A DNA stretch of 18,047 nucleotides, from assembly GCA_965370495.1 (NCBI GenBank), contig CBDUUV010000047.1, positions 1 to 18,047 on the forward strand, written 5' to 3'. The translations under genes were made by a program, and so were the position numbers. Positions 1 to 7,145 of the stretch are shown one piece after another. The notes beneath the pieces are model-generated. The model did no database searches, was not told the origin of the DNA, and saw only the letters and a program-made list of their open reading frames with translations. The DNA is from Krumholzibacterium sp965370495. Lineage in GTDB: Bacteria > Krumholzibacteriota > Krumholzibacteriia > Krumholzibacteriales > Krumholzibacteriaceae. The stretch's first letter is position 1. Each line of letters starts with the position of its first letter.

Positions 1-238
1 CGTATATCCGTGATCCAAGTATCTCCCATTCTCCAATACTCCTGTACACATAACATAATGTCTCTTGAACCAGCGTATTGGATATTACTGCAGGCTCTGC
101 TTCATATCCAATATTATGTGTTTATGTCAGGGCTGCCAAGCCCTGCAAATCAACAGGTTACGTGCTGCCCGGCAAACTCTCACCTCAGATAGACTGCGAG
201 GGAAAAGCCACGGCCGAACAAACCATGTCGACATCCTC
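1..238. other. Intergenic flank downstream of intI, no gene seen
   Basis: This left edge lies beyond the 3' end of the integrase gene. The only open frames here are short, lack a good ribosome binding site and overlap each other, so I call no gene. The notable content is a nested inverted repeat at 48-127, described separately. It is AT-richer than the integrase gene. In integrons whose integrase points the same way as the cassettes, the recombination site lies on this side, so the stretch could carry an attachment site, but I cannot match it to the standard core-site consensus. Confidence 0.5.
48..127. repeat. Imperfect nested palindrome next to intI (possible att site)
   Basis: The inner stem is a perfect 10-bp inverted repeat, TATTGGATAT at 76-85 and ATATCCAATA at 104-113, with an 18-base loop. 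The outer arms are 48-59 (ACATAACATAAT) and 113-127, which pair over 12 bp with a 3-base bulge at 119-121. An AAC triplet at 52-54 and a GTT triplet at 120-122 sit near the outer ends, as in attC R'' and R' boxes. Against attC: the flanking bases do not fit RYYYAAC/GTTRRRY, and 16 bases on the left (60-75) have no partner. TCCAATA also occurs at 32-38 and could pair alternatively with 76-82. It may be an att site, a recombinase binding site, or only a cruciform. Confidence 0.4.
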
Positions 239-1306
239 TCATATATCATCCAGGGGGCTTCTTACACCTCGCCCCCCTCTGTTGAGTACATGCGTGTATA
301 TCATCGTTGTACTCACATCACTGTGGCCCAGAAGTTCCTGGATCGTTCGTATATCATACCCCTTCTCGAGTAGATGCGTGGCAAACGAATGCCTCAAGGT
401 GTGGCAGCTCGCCGGCTTGGCGATGTCTGCTGCACGGACCGCTTCCTTGACTGCCCGCTGGAGTACGGACTCGTGCAGGTGGTGGCGTCGGTACTCGTGC
501 ATCTCCCGGTCCAGGTAAAACCGCGTTGCGGGAAAGACCCACTGCCAGCCCCATTCCCACTTCGCATTCGGATACTTCCTTGTAAGCGCGTTGGGCAGCG
601 CGACAGCGCCACGCCCCCTTGATTTATCCCGCTCGTGCTGCAAACGGACACGTGCGATATGGTCGATGAGCGGCTTTTTCAGGCTGGCAGGCAACAGTGT
701 GATCCGGTCTTTTCTTCCTTTTCCGTCTCGAACGGTGATCTCGCATCGCGCGAGATCCACATCCTTGATCCGGAGCGACGCACACTCGAGCAACCTGAGC
801 CCGGAACCATATAAAAGGGAAGCCATTAATTTCGGGGTGCCGGACAACCGGGCAAAAACATCATGTACCTCATCTCGAGTGAGTACAACCGGAAGCCTGC
901 GCGGCCTCTTCGCCCTGACAAGCCCATCGAGCCATTCCAGGTCTTTCCTGAGCACTTCCCTGTACAGGAAGAGAATCGCGTTGAGTGCCTGGTTCTGTGT
1001 CGACGAACTGACACGATCCTCCGTGGCGAGGTGGGAAAGAAACGCCGTGACCTCCTCCTCAGCCATTTCAAGCGGATGCCGCTTGCCGTGAAAGAGGATG
1101 AATCGCCTGATCCATCTTGTATAAGCTTCCTCTGTCCTGCCACTGTAATGTCTCGCTCGTATAGTTCGGCGCACGAGTTCCAGGAGCTTCGGAGCACGCC
1201 CTGCCGCCCCTGCTGCCTCCCTCACAAACAGGCTCAGACAGAAACCGTCGGGGGCATACCACAATCTCTCCTCGGAAAATTGAAAAGACACCGCTTCGGT
1301 ATTCAT
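239..1306 (-). CDS. intI: Integron integrase (tyrosine recombinase)
   Basis: This is a site-specific tyrosine recombinase of the integron class, which inserts and excises gene cassettes at attI and attC sites. From an ATG at 1306 it has 355 residues. The SAM-like core-binding domain lies at about 40-125 (RHYSGRTEEAYTRWIRRF) and the catalytic domain at about 140-345. The catalytic set is complete: R171, K199 or nearby, H302 and R305 (HTLRHSF), H328 (LGHSD) and Y337 (MIYTH). The extra helix diagnostic for IntI is present at about 236-259 (ALPNALTRKYPNAKWEW), and the C-terminus GVRSPLDDI is also typical. An AAAGAGA motif precedes the ATG. The N-terminus is some 35 residues longer than IntI1; a GTG at 1225 would give a standard length but has no ribosome binding site. 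It is divergent from the rqcH-like gene. The stretch at 601-660 is 60% GC by hand count, against 53% (1861-1920) and 32% (2401-2460) in the neighbour. Confidence 0.93.
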   Translation of the reverse strand: MNTEAVSFQFSEERLWYAPDGFCLSLFVREAAGAAGRAPKLLELVRRTIRARHYSGRTEEAYTRWIRRFILFHGKRHPLEMAEEEVTAFLSHLATEDRVSSSTQNQALNAILFLYREVLRKDLEWLDGLVRAKRPRRLPVVLTRDEVHDVFARLSGTPKLMASLLYGSGLRLLECASLRIKDVDLARCEITVRDGKGRKDRITLLPASLKKPLIDHIARVRLQHERDKSRGRGAVALPNALTRKYPNAKWEWGWQWVFPATRFYLDREMHEYRRHHLHESVLQRAVKEAVRAADIAKPASCHTLRHSFATHLLEKGYDIRTIQELLGHSDVSTTMIYTHVLNRGGRGVRSPLDDI

Positions 1307-1515
1307 GCTTGATTCTCTTTTCAGGTTATATGAATCCCCCATCTGCGCACAGCGTAAGACATACCAACCCTGGTTGTCAAGCAAATCACCCTCCGGGGGT
1401 TGTGTAACCGGAACAGTCTGTACAAAGATCGCCGGAACCGGTTTCCTGGTCGGCAACCCCCAAATCATGTATGCCCAAAACTCTGTATAATTTGACATAC
1501 AGGGAAAGTCTTCAT
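1307..1515. promoter_or_regulatory. Divergent intI / rqcH-like promoter region
   Basis: About 210 bases separate the two divergent starts. On the plus strand TATAAT lies at 1486-1491 with a poor -35, and a second match is TTGACA at 1492-1497, a 17-base spacer, then TATGAT at 1515-1520, overlapping the chosen rqcH start. On the minus strand TTGACA lies at 1380-1375 upstream of intI, but no good -10 follows at 16-18 bases. CCGGAAC is directly repeated at 1408-1414 and 1432-1438, and GGTTGTGTAACC at 1398-1409 is a short palindrome. I see no LexA box of the CTG-N10-CAG form. Confidence 0.4.
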
Positions 1516-3228
1516 ATGATACCGTTAATGAACGGTTTAACTTCATATGCTCTTGGAACGGAACTTGGCAGGGTGCTGCGCGGCGCCCGGATCAAATCTG
1601 TTCTTCGATTCAGGTCGGGCATAACTCTCGCAATGGATAATTCCAATATCCCCTTCCTGCACATTCTTTTCACGACAAGAGAAGCAGAGCTTCTGCCTAT
1701 GGACAAGCTCATTGTCCCTTCCCGGCATACCGTGGAAATCCTGTCATTTCTCAAGGATGCTGCTGTCACCGATGTCACATCCCCGGGTCTTGACCGCATC
1801 ATCCTGATCCACCTGGAATCAAAGGATCAATGGGGCGGGAATACTTCCTTTTCCATAAGGATCGACCTTACTCCCGGCACAAGGGCTTTTTCCCTGTTTC
1901 AGCTTCCAGGCAACAAGCTGCACGCATCTATAGGAGTATCCAGCTGCAGAAAACCGGCTTCCCCTTCCGAACTGCCCCCTGCCAAGCGGTGGTCCCTGCT
2001 GTCACTTCCCGTTGAGTGCCCGGATGTGCTAGTGGCCGCCGCAAACAATCTTCCTGAAACTCACCGGGTCGATTCGGCTGGCAAAAATCAGAAAGGACTC
2101 TCCGGCATCCTCGTCTCCACTGTAAGTGGAATAGATCCGCTTCTCGCGAAGACCCTCGTAAAGCTCTTCGGCCCCTCTCCCGAACCGGTCTGGCAACAAG
2201 TCAGGGAGATCGGAAACAAACTCTTGTCAAAATCCTTCGCCTGGAATATCTATGATATTCCGGGAAGCGGAAAAGCCAGTTATTGCAGCATTTATCCTTT
2301 TCTATTACCCATCCCCCCCCGCCCGGAGAAACCGGGATCCCTTATTGAAGCATTCAACATACTTGGAAGCGAAAAGATCATTCCGGATTACAGGGCAAAC
2401 CTCAAAAGGAAAGCCCTCTCGATCATAAAAAAAGATATCAACAAATCCAGAAAACTTATTGATAACCTCTCGGAAGACCTGGCCCAGGCAGACAGGACGG
2501 ATGAAATGAGGCATTACGGAAATCTCCTCGTTACATTCCGCCATTTGATCCAGCCGGGAATGAAAGAAATCGAATTACGTGATTTCTCCGGAGAAAATAC
2601 TGTTATTATACCGCTCGACCCGGCGATAAGCCCCGACAGGAATATCCGCCTGTATTTCCGAAAAGCTAAAAAAGGGGAAAAAGGCAGGCTTGTGATCCGA
2701 AATCACAGAATCGAGGCGAAAAGAGAATTCGAAAGAAAAAACCTGGTTTATGAAAAGCTCTCATCAACAACAAGTATCAAGGCCATCCTCGGCTTTCTTC
2801 CACGCGAAGCAAGCCCCGGCGGCCTGAAAAAAGATCTTTCTCCACAGAAAAGATTCAGGCGTTTCAGGCTCGATGACAATCATACCGTCCTTGTCGGCAG
2901 AAGCGATGCGGAAAACGATTTTCTCACCCACCATTTTGCCTCTCCAACAGATCTCTGGTTCCACGCCCAGGGCTGTGCCGGATCACATGTCATCCTTAGA
3001 GGCTCCGGGCGCTCCACACCTAAACGATTTATAGAAAAAGCCGCTGAAATCGCGGCCTGGTTCAGTAAAGCAAGAAAGTCCGGAACAGTCCCTGTCGTAT
3101 ATACGGAGAAAAGGTACGTCAAGAAACCGAGAAAATCCCGGCCCGGAACAGCTGTATGCCTCAGAGAAAAAACGATTTTCGTAACTCCCTCTGTCCCTGA
3201 CGATCCCGGCGTGAAAAACTTCAGGTAA
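1516..3228 (+). CDS. rqcH: NFACT-family protein, RqcH-like ribosome quality control factor
   Basis: RqcH binds stalled 50S subunits carrying peptidyl-tRNA and recruits alanyl-tRNA to add C-terminal Ala tails that mark the nascent chain for degradation. From the ATG at 1516 (AGGGAAAG at 1501-1508) the protein has 571 residues, in the family range. It has an NFACT-N start (NGLTSYALGTEL), a DR pair at about D93/R94 (GLDRI) matching the family's conserved Asp-Arg needed for tRNA recruitment, a middle helix-hairpin-helix-like part (about 200-220), charged helices at about 293-330 and 400-425 that probably form the coiled coil, and an NFACT-R domain at about 450-560 (DLWFHAQGCAGSHVILR, VPVVYTEKRYVKKP). 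The N-terminal half is divergent, with Asn where many members have Asp before GL. An alternative ATG at 1528 gives MNGL. It is the only plus-strand gene here. Confidence 0.85.
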   Translation: MIPLMNGLTSYALGTELGRVLRGARIKSVLRFRSGITLAMDNSNIPFLHILFTTREAELLPMDKLIVPSRHTVEILSFLKDAAVTDVTSPGLDRIILIHLESKDQWGGNTSFSIRIDLTPGTRAFSLFQLPGNKLHASIGVSSCRKPASPSELPPAKRWSLLSLPVECPDVLVAAANNLPETHRVDSAGKNQKGLSGILVSTVSGIDPLLAKTLVKLFGPSPEPVWQQVREIGNKLLSKSFAWNIYDIPGSGKASYCSIYPFLLPIPPRPEKPGSLIEAFNILGSEKIIPDYRANLKRKALSIIKKDINKSRKLIDNLSEDLAQADRTDEMRHYGNLLVTFRHLIQPGMKEIELRDFSGENTVIIPLDPAISPDRNIRLYFRKAKKGEKGRLVIRNHRIEAKREFERKNLVYEKLSSTTSIKAILGFLPREASPGGLKKDLSPQKRFRRFRLDDNHTVLVGRSDAENDFLTHHFASPTDLWFHAQGCAGSHVILRGSGRSTPKRFIEKAAEIAAWFSKARKSGTVPVVYTEKRYVKKPRKSRPGTAVCLREKTIFVTPSVPDDPGVKNFR

Positions 3229-3301
3229 AATACTGCCTTTTCCAGAGATGCGTTTTAAAGATGGATTACTATAGAAAATCCGGGGTTATCCGGGCAAGAC
3301 C

Positions 3302-3335
3302 AAAAAAGAGGAGGCTCAAAAGCCTCCTCTTTTTT
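3302..3335. terminator. Bidirectional rho-independent terminator after rqcH-like gene
   Basis: A perfect 15-bp stem, AAAAAAGAGGAGGCT at 3302-3316 and AGCCTCCTCTTTTTT at 3321-3335, closes a CAAA loop. The A-tract and T-tract at the ends give a U-tail in either direction. It lies 74 bases after the rqcH-like stop and also protects that gene from minus-strand read-through. Confidence 0.92.
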
Positions 3336-3466
3336 GATAACCTCTTCTTCCGGAGCAGGCCCCGAACAAGCCTGAGGGCACCCGGGCCGAGGTCATCCAC
3401 TTAGCCACACATCTTTCTACTACCGCAGGTATTATGAAATACTTGCAAAAGCTATGCCGTAAAACA

Positions 3467-3489
3467 AAAACGCGGCGTGAGCCGCATTT
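3467..3489 (-). terminator. Rho-independent terminator for the minus-strand block
   Basis: Read on the minus strand, GCGGC (3485-3481) and GCCGC (3476-3472) pair around a TCAC loop. A G-T wobble and an AAAA/TTTT extension give about 10 bp in all. The stem runs into GTTTTTGTTTT. On the plus strand the wobble becomes a C-A mismatch, so minus is the better direction. Confidence 0.65.
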
Positions 3490-3580
3490 TCTCAACCTGT
3501 TATAATTAAAAGAGTTCTGCTACCGTCATTCCGGGGTCAAGTACTCCCCCAGCACTCTTTGTTAGAGAAAAGTATAAAAC

Positions 3581-3597
3581 TTTAACTTCGGGTTAAA
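3581..3597 (-). terminator. Weak AT-rich hairpin just after the small secreted-protein gene
   Basis: TTTAAC at 3581-3586 and GTTAAA at 3592-3597 form a 6-bp stem with a 5-base loop. It begins 12 bases past the stop of the small gene and, on the minus strand, is followed by GTTTTATACTTTT. The stem is AT-rich and may work only together with the stronger hairpin near 3470. Confidence 0.4.
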
Positions 3598-3608
3598 ATT
3601 CTTTCCTC

Positions 3609-3974
3609 TTACTTTTCAGCATACCCGGTTTCAGAACCCAGGAGATAACTCTCTTCACCCCCTGCTCCGATGTCAAGGCAGACCGGCGGAAATAATCCCC
3701 ACTGGATATACACATCATAGTAGGGAATCTGTTCACCCGCAACAGGTATTAGAAAGATCCTGTTGTGGGTGACATCAACTCTCTCAAAATAGATGCGATA
3801 GCTATTGGCAGAAAAAATACGATAGGTGATATTCTCGAAAGTGATGACAGTGAAACCCGAATTAATCGCCTTATCTGTCGTCGGCAGAGCAAGAGATCCT
3901 TCAGCTGATGCAAACGCTGACGCGAGTATCAGCACCAAAACTGCCAGCAAAAAGATTCTCATCATTCCCCTCAT
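3609..3974 (-). CDS. Small secreted protein of unknown function
   Basis: I do not recognise this 121-residue protein. The ATG at 3974 has a strong AGGAGGT (3987-3981) six bases upstream, which is why I prefer it over the in-frame TTG at 3977. The N-terminus is a textbook signal peptide: MRGMMR, then a hydrophobic run (IFLLAVLVLILASAF) and a likely signal peptidase I site after ASA, so the product is exported. The mature part of about 95 residues has alternating hydrophobic and aromatic residues (FTVITFENITYRIF, SYRIYFERVDV, YYDVYIQW) suggesting a small beta fold. It has one cysteine (PPVCLDIG), so no disulphide within the chain. It follows ispG by about 150 bases and ends at its own hairpins, so it may be transcribed separately. 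Confidence 0.72.
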   Translation of the reverse strand: MRGMMRIFLLAVLVLILASAFASAEGSLALPTTDKAINSGFTVITFENITYRIFSANSYRIYFERVDVTHNRIFLIPVAGEQIPYYDVYIQWGLFPPVCLDIGAGGEESYLLGSETGYAEK

Positions 3975-4079
3975 CAAACGACCTCCTTCTCTGGTTCAAA
4001 AGAAAGAACGACTATTCCCCTCATTAATTTATGCAACTAACCAGCTCAGATCATGAACGTTTTCCGCAACCGACAACAT

Positions 4080-4122
4080 ACCATACTTTTAAAAATTTTA
4101 CTATACTTATTTGATGTATGGT
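4080..4122. repeat. AT-rich inverted repeat downstream of ispG
   Basis: ACCATAC at 4080-4086 and GTATGGT at 4116-4122 are perfect 7-bp inverted repeats around a 29-base AT-rich loop. It lies six bases beyond the ispG stop. On the minus strand the loop contains a TTTTT run. It could be a weak terminator for ispG or a transcript-end structure; no further function is visible. Confidence 0.35.
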
Positions 4123-4127
4123 TTAAT

Positions 4128-5201
4128 TTATTTTTCCTCGCCCATTTTATCGCTCGTCATTTCATCGATGCCATCAAGCAGGTTCTCCAGGTAATCCCCT
4201 TTAAGAATTCTTACGATCTTTCCATCTTTGAAAAGGACCGCCCCCTTACTGGTGCCGGCTATACCTATATCCGCTTCCCTTGCTTCCCCCGGCCCATTCA
4301 CCTCGCACCCCATCACAGCAACCCTCAGATGGCTGCCGGAACGCGGCATTACCCTTTCGAGTTCCTCCGCGATAGCAGCTACATCCAGATGGCATCTTCC
4401 ACACGTCGGGCAGGATATGATCTCGGGAAAATCATCGTTCAGCCCGAGCGAGGAAAGCATTGCCCTGGCAACCATTATCTCATTTACAGGGTCCCCGGAT
4501 AACGACACCCTGACCGTATCACCGATTCCATCGGCAAGCAGAAGCGTCAGGGCGACAACCGATTTTACGGTCCCGGTCAGTTTCGGCCCCGCTTCCGTCA
4601 CCCCTATATGAAGCGGGTAATCGTTTCCCCTGGCAAACAGCCTGTTCGCTTCCACGGTTACCATGGCATCGGATGATTTCAGGCTGAAGACAAGATCGCC
4701 AAACCCGAATTTTTCCATCATATCGATATATCTCAGCCCGCTTTCGCAAAGCGCGCGCGCCGGCTCCTTTGAGTAAAGTTCCTGAAGGTCCTTCTCGAGG
4801 CTTCCAGAGTTGATCCCTACTCTTACCGTCACCCCCGCCTTCCCGGCTGCCTCTATAACTGTCCTGACCTTTTTCTCCGAACCTATATTCCCCGGATTGA
4901 TCCTGAGCCCTGCAACACCCGCATTTGCAGACATTACCGCCAGCTTATGGTCGAAATGTATATCGGCTATTACGGGGATCGGGCTTTCCCGGCAAACGGA
5001 TCCCAGGAATGCGACATCCCCGCTGTCACGAACAGAGACGCGAACGATCTCGCAACCGGCCTCAGCCAGTGAAATGATCTGTTTCATCAATTCTTTCCCG
5101 GAAGTAACCGGAAAAGTACACATCGACTGAACCGACACGGGAGCATCGCCCCCAACTGCCACATTACCGTAAAAGACCTTTCTCGTTTTTCTCCTGATCA
5201 T
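4128..5201 (-). CDS. ispG: 4-hydroxy-3-methylbut-2-enyl-diphosphate synthase
   Basis: IspG (GcpE) is a [4Fe-4S] enzyme that reductively converts ME-cPP to HMBPP in the non-mevalonate (MEP) isoprenoid pathway in the cytoplasm. From the ATG at 5201 the protein has 357 residues, close to the usual short bacterial form. The N-terminal TIM barrel begins RRKTRKVFYGNVAVGGDAPV and contains SVQSMC and GLRINPGN. The C-terminal cluster domain has CPTCGRC (C264 and C267) and CEVNGPGE (C299, E306), which supply the three Cys and one Glu cluster ligands. An upstream in-frame start at 5261 would overlap selB by 50 bases. The 5201 start sits 10 bases after the selB stop, with GAGGG in between, so I chose it. 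It is likely co-transcribed with selB. Confidence 0.96.
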   Translation of the reverse strand: MIRRKTRKVFYGNVAVGGDAPVSVQSMCTFPVTSGKELMKQIISLAEAGCEIVRVSVRDSGDVAFLGSVCRESPIPVIADIHFDHKLAVMSANAGVAGLRINPGNIGSEKKVRTVIEAAGKAGVTVRVGINSGSLEKDLQELYSKEPARALCESGLRYIDMMEKFGFGDLVFSLKSSDAMVTVEANRLFARGNDYPLHIGVTEAGPKLTGTVKSVVALTLLLADGIGDTVRVSLSGDPVNEIMVARAMLSSLGLNDDFPEIISCPTCGRCHLDVAAIAEELERVMPRSGSHLRVAVMGCEVNGPGEAREADIGIAGTSKGAVLFKDGKIVRILKGDYLENLLDGIDEMTSDKMGEEK

Positions 5202-5211
5202 CTCTTTTCCC

Positions 5212-7122
5212 TCACTGAACGCTTTTACCGAATTCCGGCCCCGCGACCCTCGAATCTCCACGCCTCACGGTCAACCCCGAATCATCCAGGAATTCGAGAA
5301 GCGGTACAGCATATTTTCTGGAAAGCCCGAACGATTCCTTGAAATCACCTATTGACAACGAGTTTCCACCTGAGAGCATCTCCCTCAGTCTTCCGATCAT
5401 TTCATCTATGACCGCACTTCCCGCAAATCCATCCTGTCCCAGTTTTATGACCTTTCCGTTTTCCTGAAGTATATGAAGATACTTAACGAGCATCTTCCTG
5501 TCACCCGCCTCCGCAAGCAGATCATTACTCCCGACAAACCTCAGCCCGGCTTCATTTATCTTCTTCTCGATAGCATCGAGTCTTGTCATATCCTTTTCAG
5601 ACATTTTCATATGGGCGCTTCCCATCCTTACGCGTCCGCCCTTGAAAAACAGCTTACCATCCTCGCCGCCCTTTTTCAGCAGGTAGTCAAAAACAACCGC
5701 TTCTTCGAGCCCCGATTCCATGCGGGCCTGTTCACGGTCCACTCCCCATACCAAAGGGTTTTCGCCGGCAAATCGCTTCAATACATCGTAAAGTCTGGCT
5801 TCGGCTTTTTCCAGGGCAGCCGATGATATCAATTGCCCCTGCACCGTTATTACCCTGCCGTCCTTTTCGAGTATTTCTTTTTCCTTTTCGATATCATCTG
5901 ATGAGAGGCCGAATATCCTCAGGATCTCTTTGGATACACCTGCCTCTCCAGTTCTATTGACAAGGGCCATGACCGTATCGCCCACCGACCCTAAAGAGAG
6001 CGCCTTCAGCGTTGCAACAAGCTCTTTTTCGAACCGCTTCGCCTTGCGCGCCATGGGATCGAGTATCTTTCCTCCCGCAAGGATCCGCATGGGCGAATAT
6101 GTCCTCAGCACAAAACGGTCACCCCCGACCGCGACTGCAGGCCTCTCCATCCTCAGCTGGACAAATCCTTTTTCGCCTGCCAGAAGCTCCTCCCGGTCCA
6201 GGAGGATAACCCTCGCGAGGATCTCCGCGGCGGCGTGGTGAAATCTTACTCTCTGTCTGTTCCGAATACGTGACCCCTTGATACTGCTTATTTCCAGGAC
6301 CGCGTCAAGCATACTGGAAGGCTGGACGATCCCGGGAGAAAACAGCTGGCTACCGGTCTCCACTTCGCTTGTTTTTACGCCGTGAAGGGCCAGGGCGGTC
6401 CTCATCCCTGCTTCCGCTTTCCCGAGAACAGCCTCAAAATTATGGATGTCCCTGACTCTGACCTTTCCCCCTCCCGGTTCTACAACCAGTTCGTCTCCCT
6501 TGTGAACCTCACCTTGCCAGGTGGTTCCTGTCACTATCGTTCCGATCCCTGCCCTTGTGAAAACCCTGTCGACCGGCATCCGGAAGAATTCCCCGGCCGA
6601 TTTTCGCCTGATCTTCTCCGCCTGTTCCCTCAGGGCCTTCTTTAACTCGTCGATACCCTCACCGGTAATGGCCGAAGTTCGTACAAAAGGAGAATTTTCG
6701 AGGGGCGTGTCTTTCAGCAGGTCCAGGACTTCGCTTTCCACGATCTCGGCGATATCAGGGTCTGAAATGTCCATCTTTGTAATGGCTATTACGCCCGTCT
6801 CCACGCCAAGAAGCCTCAATACCTCAAAATGCTCTACCGTCTGGGGCATCACACCCTCGTCCACGGCAATGACGATCAAAGCCAGATCAACTCCTACGGC
6901 GCCGGACACCATGTTCTTTACAAATCTTTCATGCCCGGGAACATCCACGATCCCTGCGGTTATCCCTTCGCCAAGATCGAGGGGGGCGAACCCCAGTACG
7001 ATAGAGATTCCTCTATCCCTTTCCTCGTCCAGGCGGTCGGTATTCCTGCCCGTGAGGGCTTTCACGAGCTCTGTCTTGCCATGATCCACATGGCCTGCCG
7101 TCCCGATTATCAGATTTCGCAA
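5212..7122 (-). CDS. selB: Selenocysteine-specific elongation factor SelB
   Basis: SelB is the EF-Tu-like GTPase that carries selenocysteinyl-tRNA(Sec) to UGA codons marked by a SECIS hairpin. The 636 residues match the family. GTPase motifs are visible: P-loop GHVDHGKT at 10-17, a switch region with RGISIVLGFA at 38-46, DVPGHE at 60-65 and TKMD at 115-118. Beta-barrel domains II and III follow (VDRVFTRAGIGTIVTGT, RVRFHHAAAEILARV), then a C-terminal half made of winged-helix modules that bind SECIS RNA. The start is TTG at 7122, with GGAAG about seven bases upstream and no better ATG. It lies 23 bases after murA. No selA, selD or tRNA-Sec gene is seen in the window, although selA is a common neighbour. 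Confidence 0.95.
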   Translation of the reverse strand: MRNLIIGTAGHVDHGKTELVKALTGRNTDRLDEERDRGISIVLGFAPLDLGEGITAGIVDVPGHERFVKNMVSGAVGVDLALIVIAVDEGVMPQTVEHFEVLRLLGVETGVIAITKMDISDPDIAEIVESEVLDLLKDTPLENSPFVRTSAITGEGIDELKKALREQAEKIRRKSAGEFFRMPVDRVFTRAGIGTIVTGTTWQGEVHKGDELVVEPGGGKVRVRDIHNFEAVLGKAEAGMRTALALHGVKTSEVETGSQLFSPGIVQPSSMLDAVLEISSIKGSRIRNRQRVRFHHAAAEILARVILLDREELLAGEKGFVQLRMERPAVAVGGDRFVLRTYSPMRILAGGKILDPMARKAKRFEKELVATLKALSLGSVGDTVMALVNRTGEAGVSKEILRIFGLSSDDIEKEKEILEKDGRVITVQGQLISSAALEKAEARLYDVLKRFAGENPLVWGVDREQARMESGLEEAVVFDYLLKKGGEDGKLFFKGGRVRMGSAHMKMSEKDMTRLDAIEKKINEAGLRFVGSNDLLAEAGDRKMLVKYLHILQENGKVIKLGQDGFAGSAVIDEMIGRLREMLSGGNSLSIGDFKESFGLSRKYAVPLLEFLDDSGLTVRRGDSRVAGPEFGKSVQ

Positions 7123-7145
7123 GAAAAGACTTCCTTCACAGGCAT

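Larger units (their letters stand above)
3336..3608. other. Non-coding stretch between convergent genes
   Basis: No credible gene lies in these roughly 270 bases on either strand. They contain two minus-strand terminator candidates listed separately. I see no tRNA T-loop motif, no CRISPR-like repeat and no transposon end. A TATAAT at 3502-3507 on the plus strand lacks a -35 and leads to no gene. Confidence 0.5.

Noticed and set aside
48..127. Calling the palindrome a standard attC site
   Set aside because: The end boxes do not match RYYYAAC and GTTRRRY, and the stem is asymmetric, so it stays a candidate only.
65..518. Overlapping plus-strand open frames at the left edge
   Set aside because: They run into the antisense of intI, overlap one another, and have no convincing ribosome binding site or recognisable domain.
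1307..1515. LexA-controlled intI promoter
   Set aside because: No CTG-N10-CAG or GAAC-N4-GTTC box was found. CTGTGCGCAG near 1342-1351 is too short to be a LexA site.
3499..3510. Promoter at TATAAT
   Set aside because: There is no -35 at a suitable distance and no downstream plus-strand gene.
4128..5261. Longer ispG from the start at 5261
   Set aside because: It would overlap selB by 50 bases and add 20 non-conserved residues; the start at 5201 has a ribosome binding site and matches the family N-terminus.
6521..7084. Plus-strand open frame of 187 residues
   Set aside because: It is antisense to the GTPase domain of selB and rich in Ser/Thr/Pro, typical of a shadow frame.
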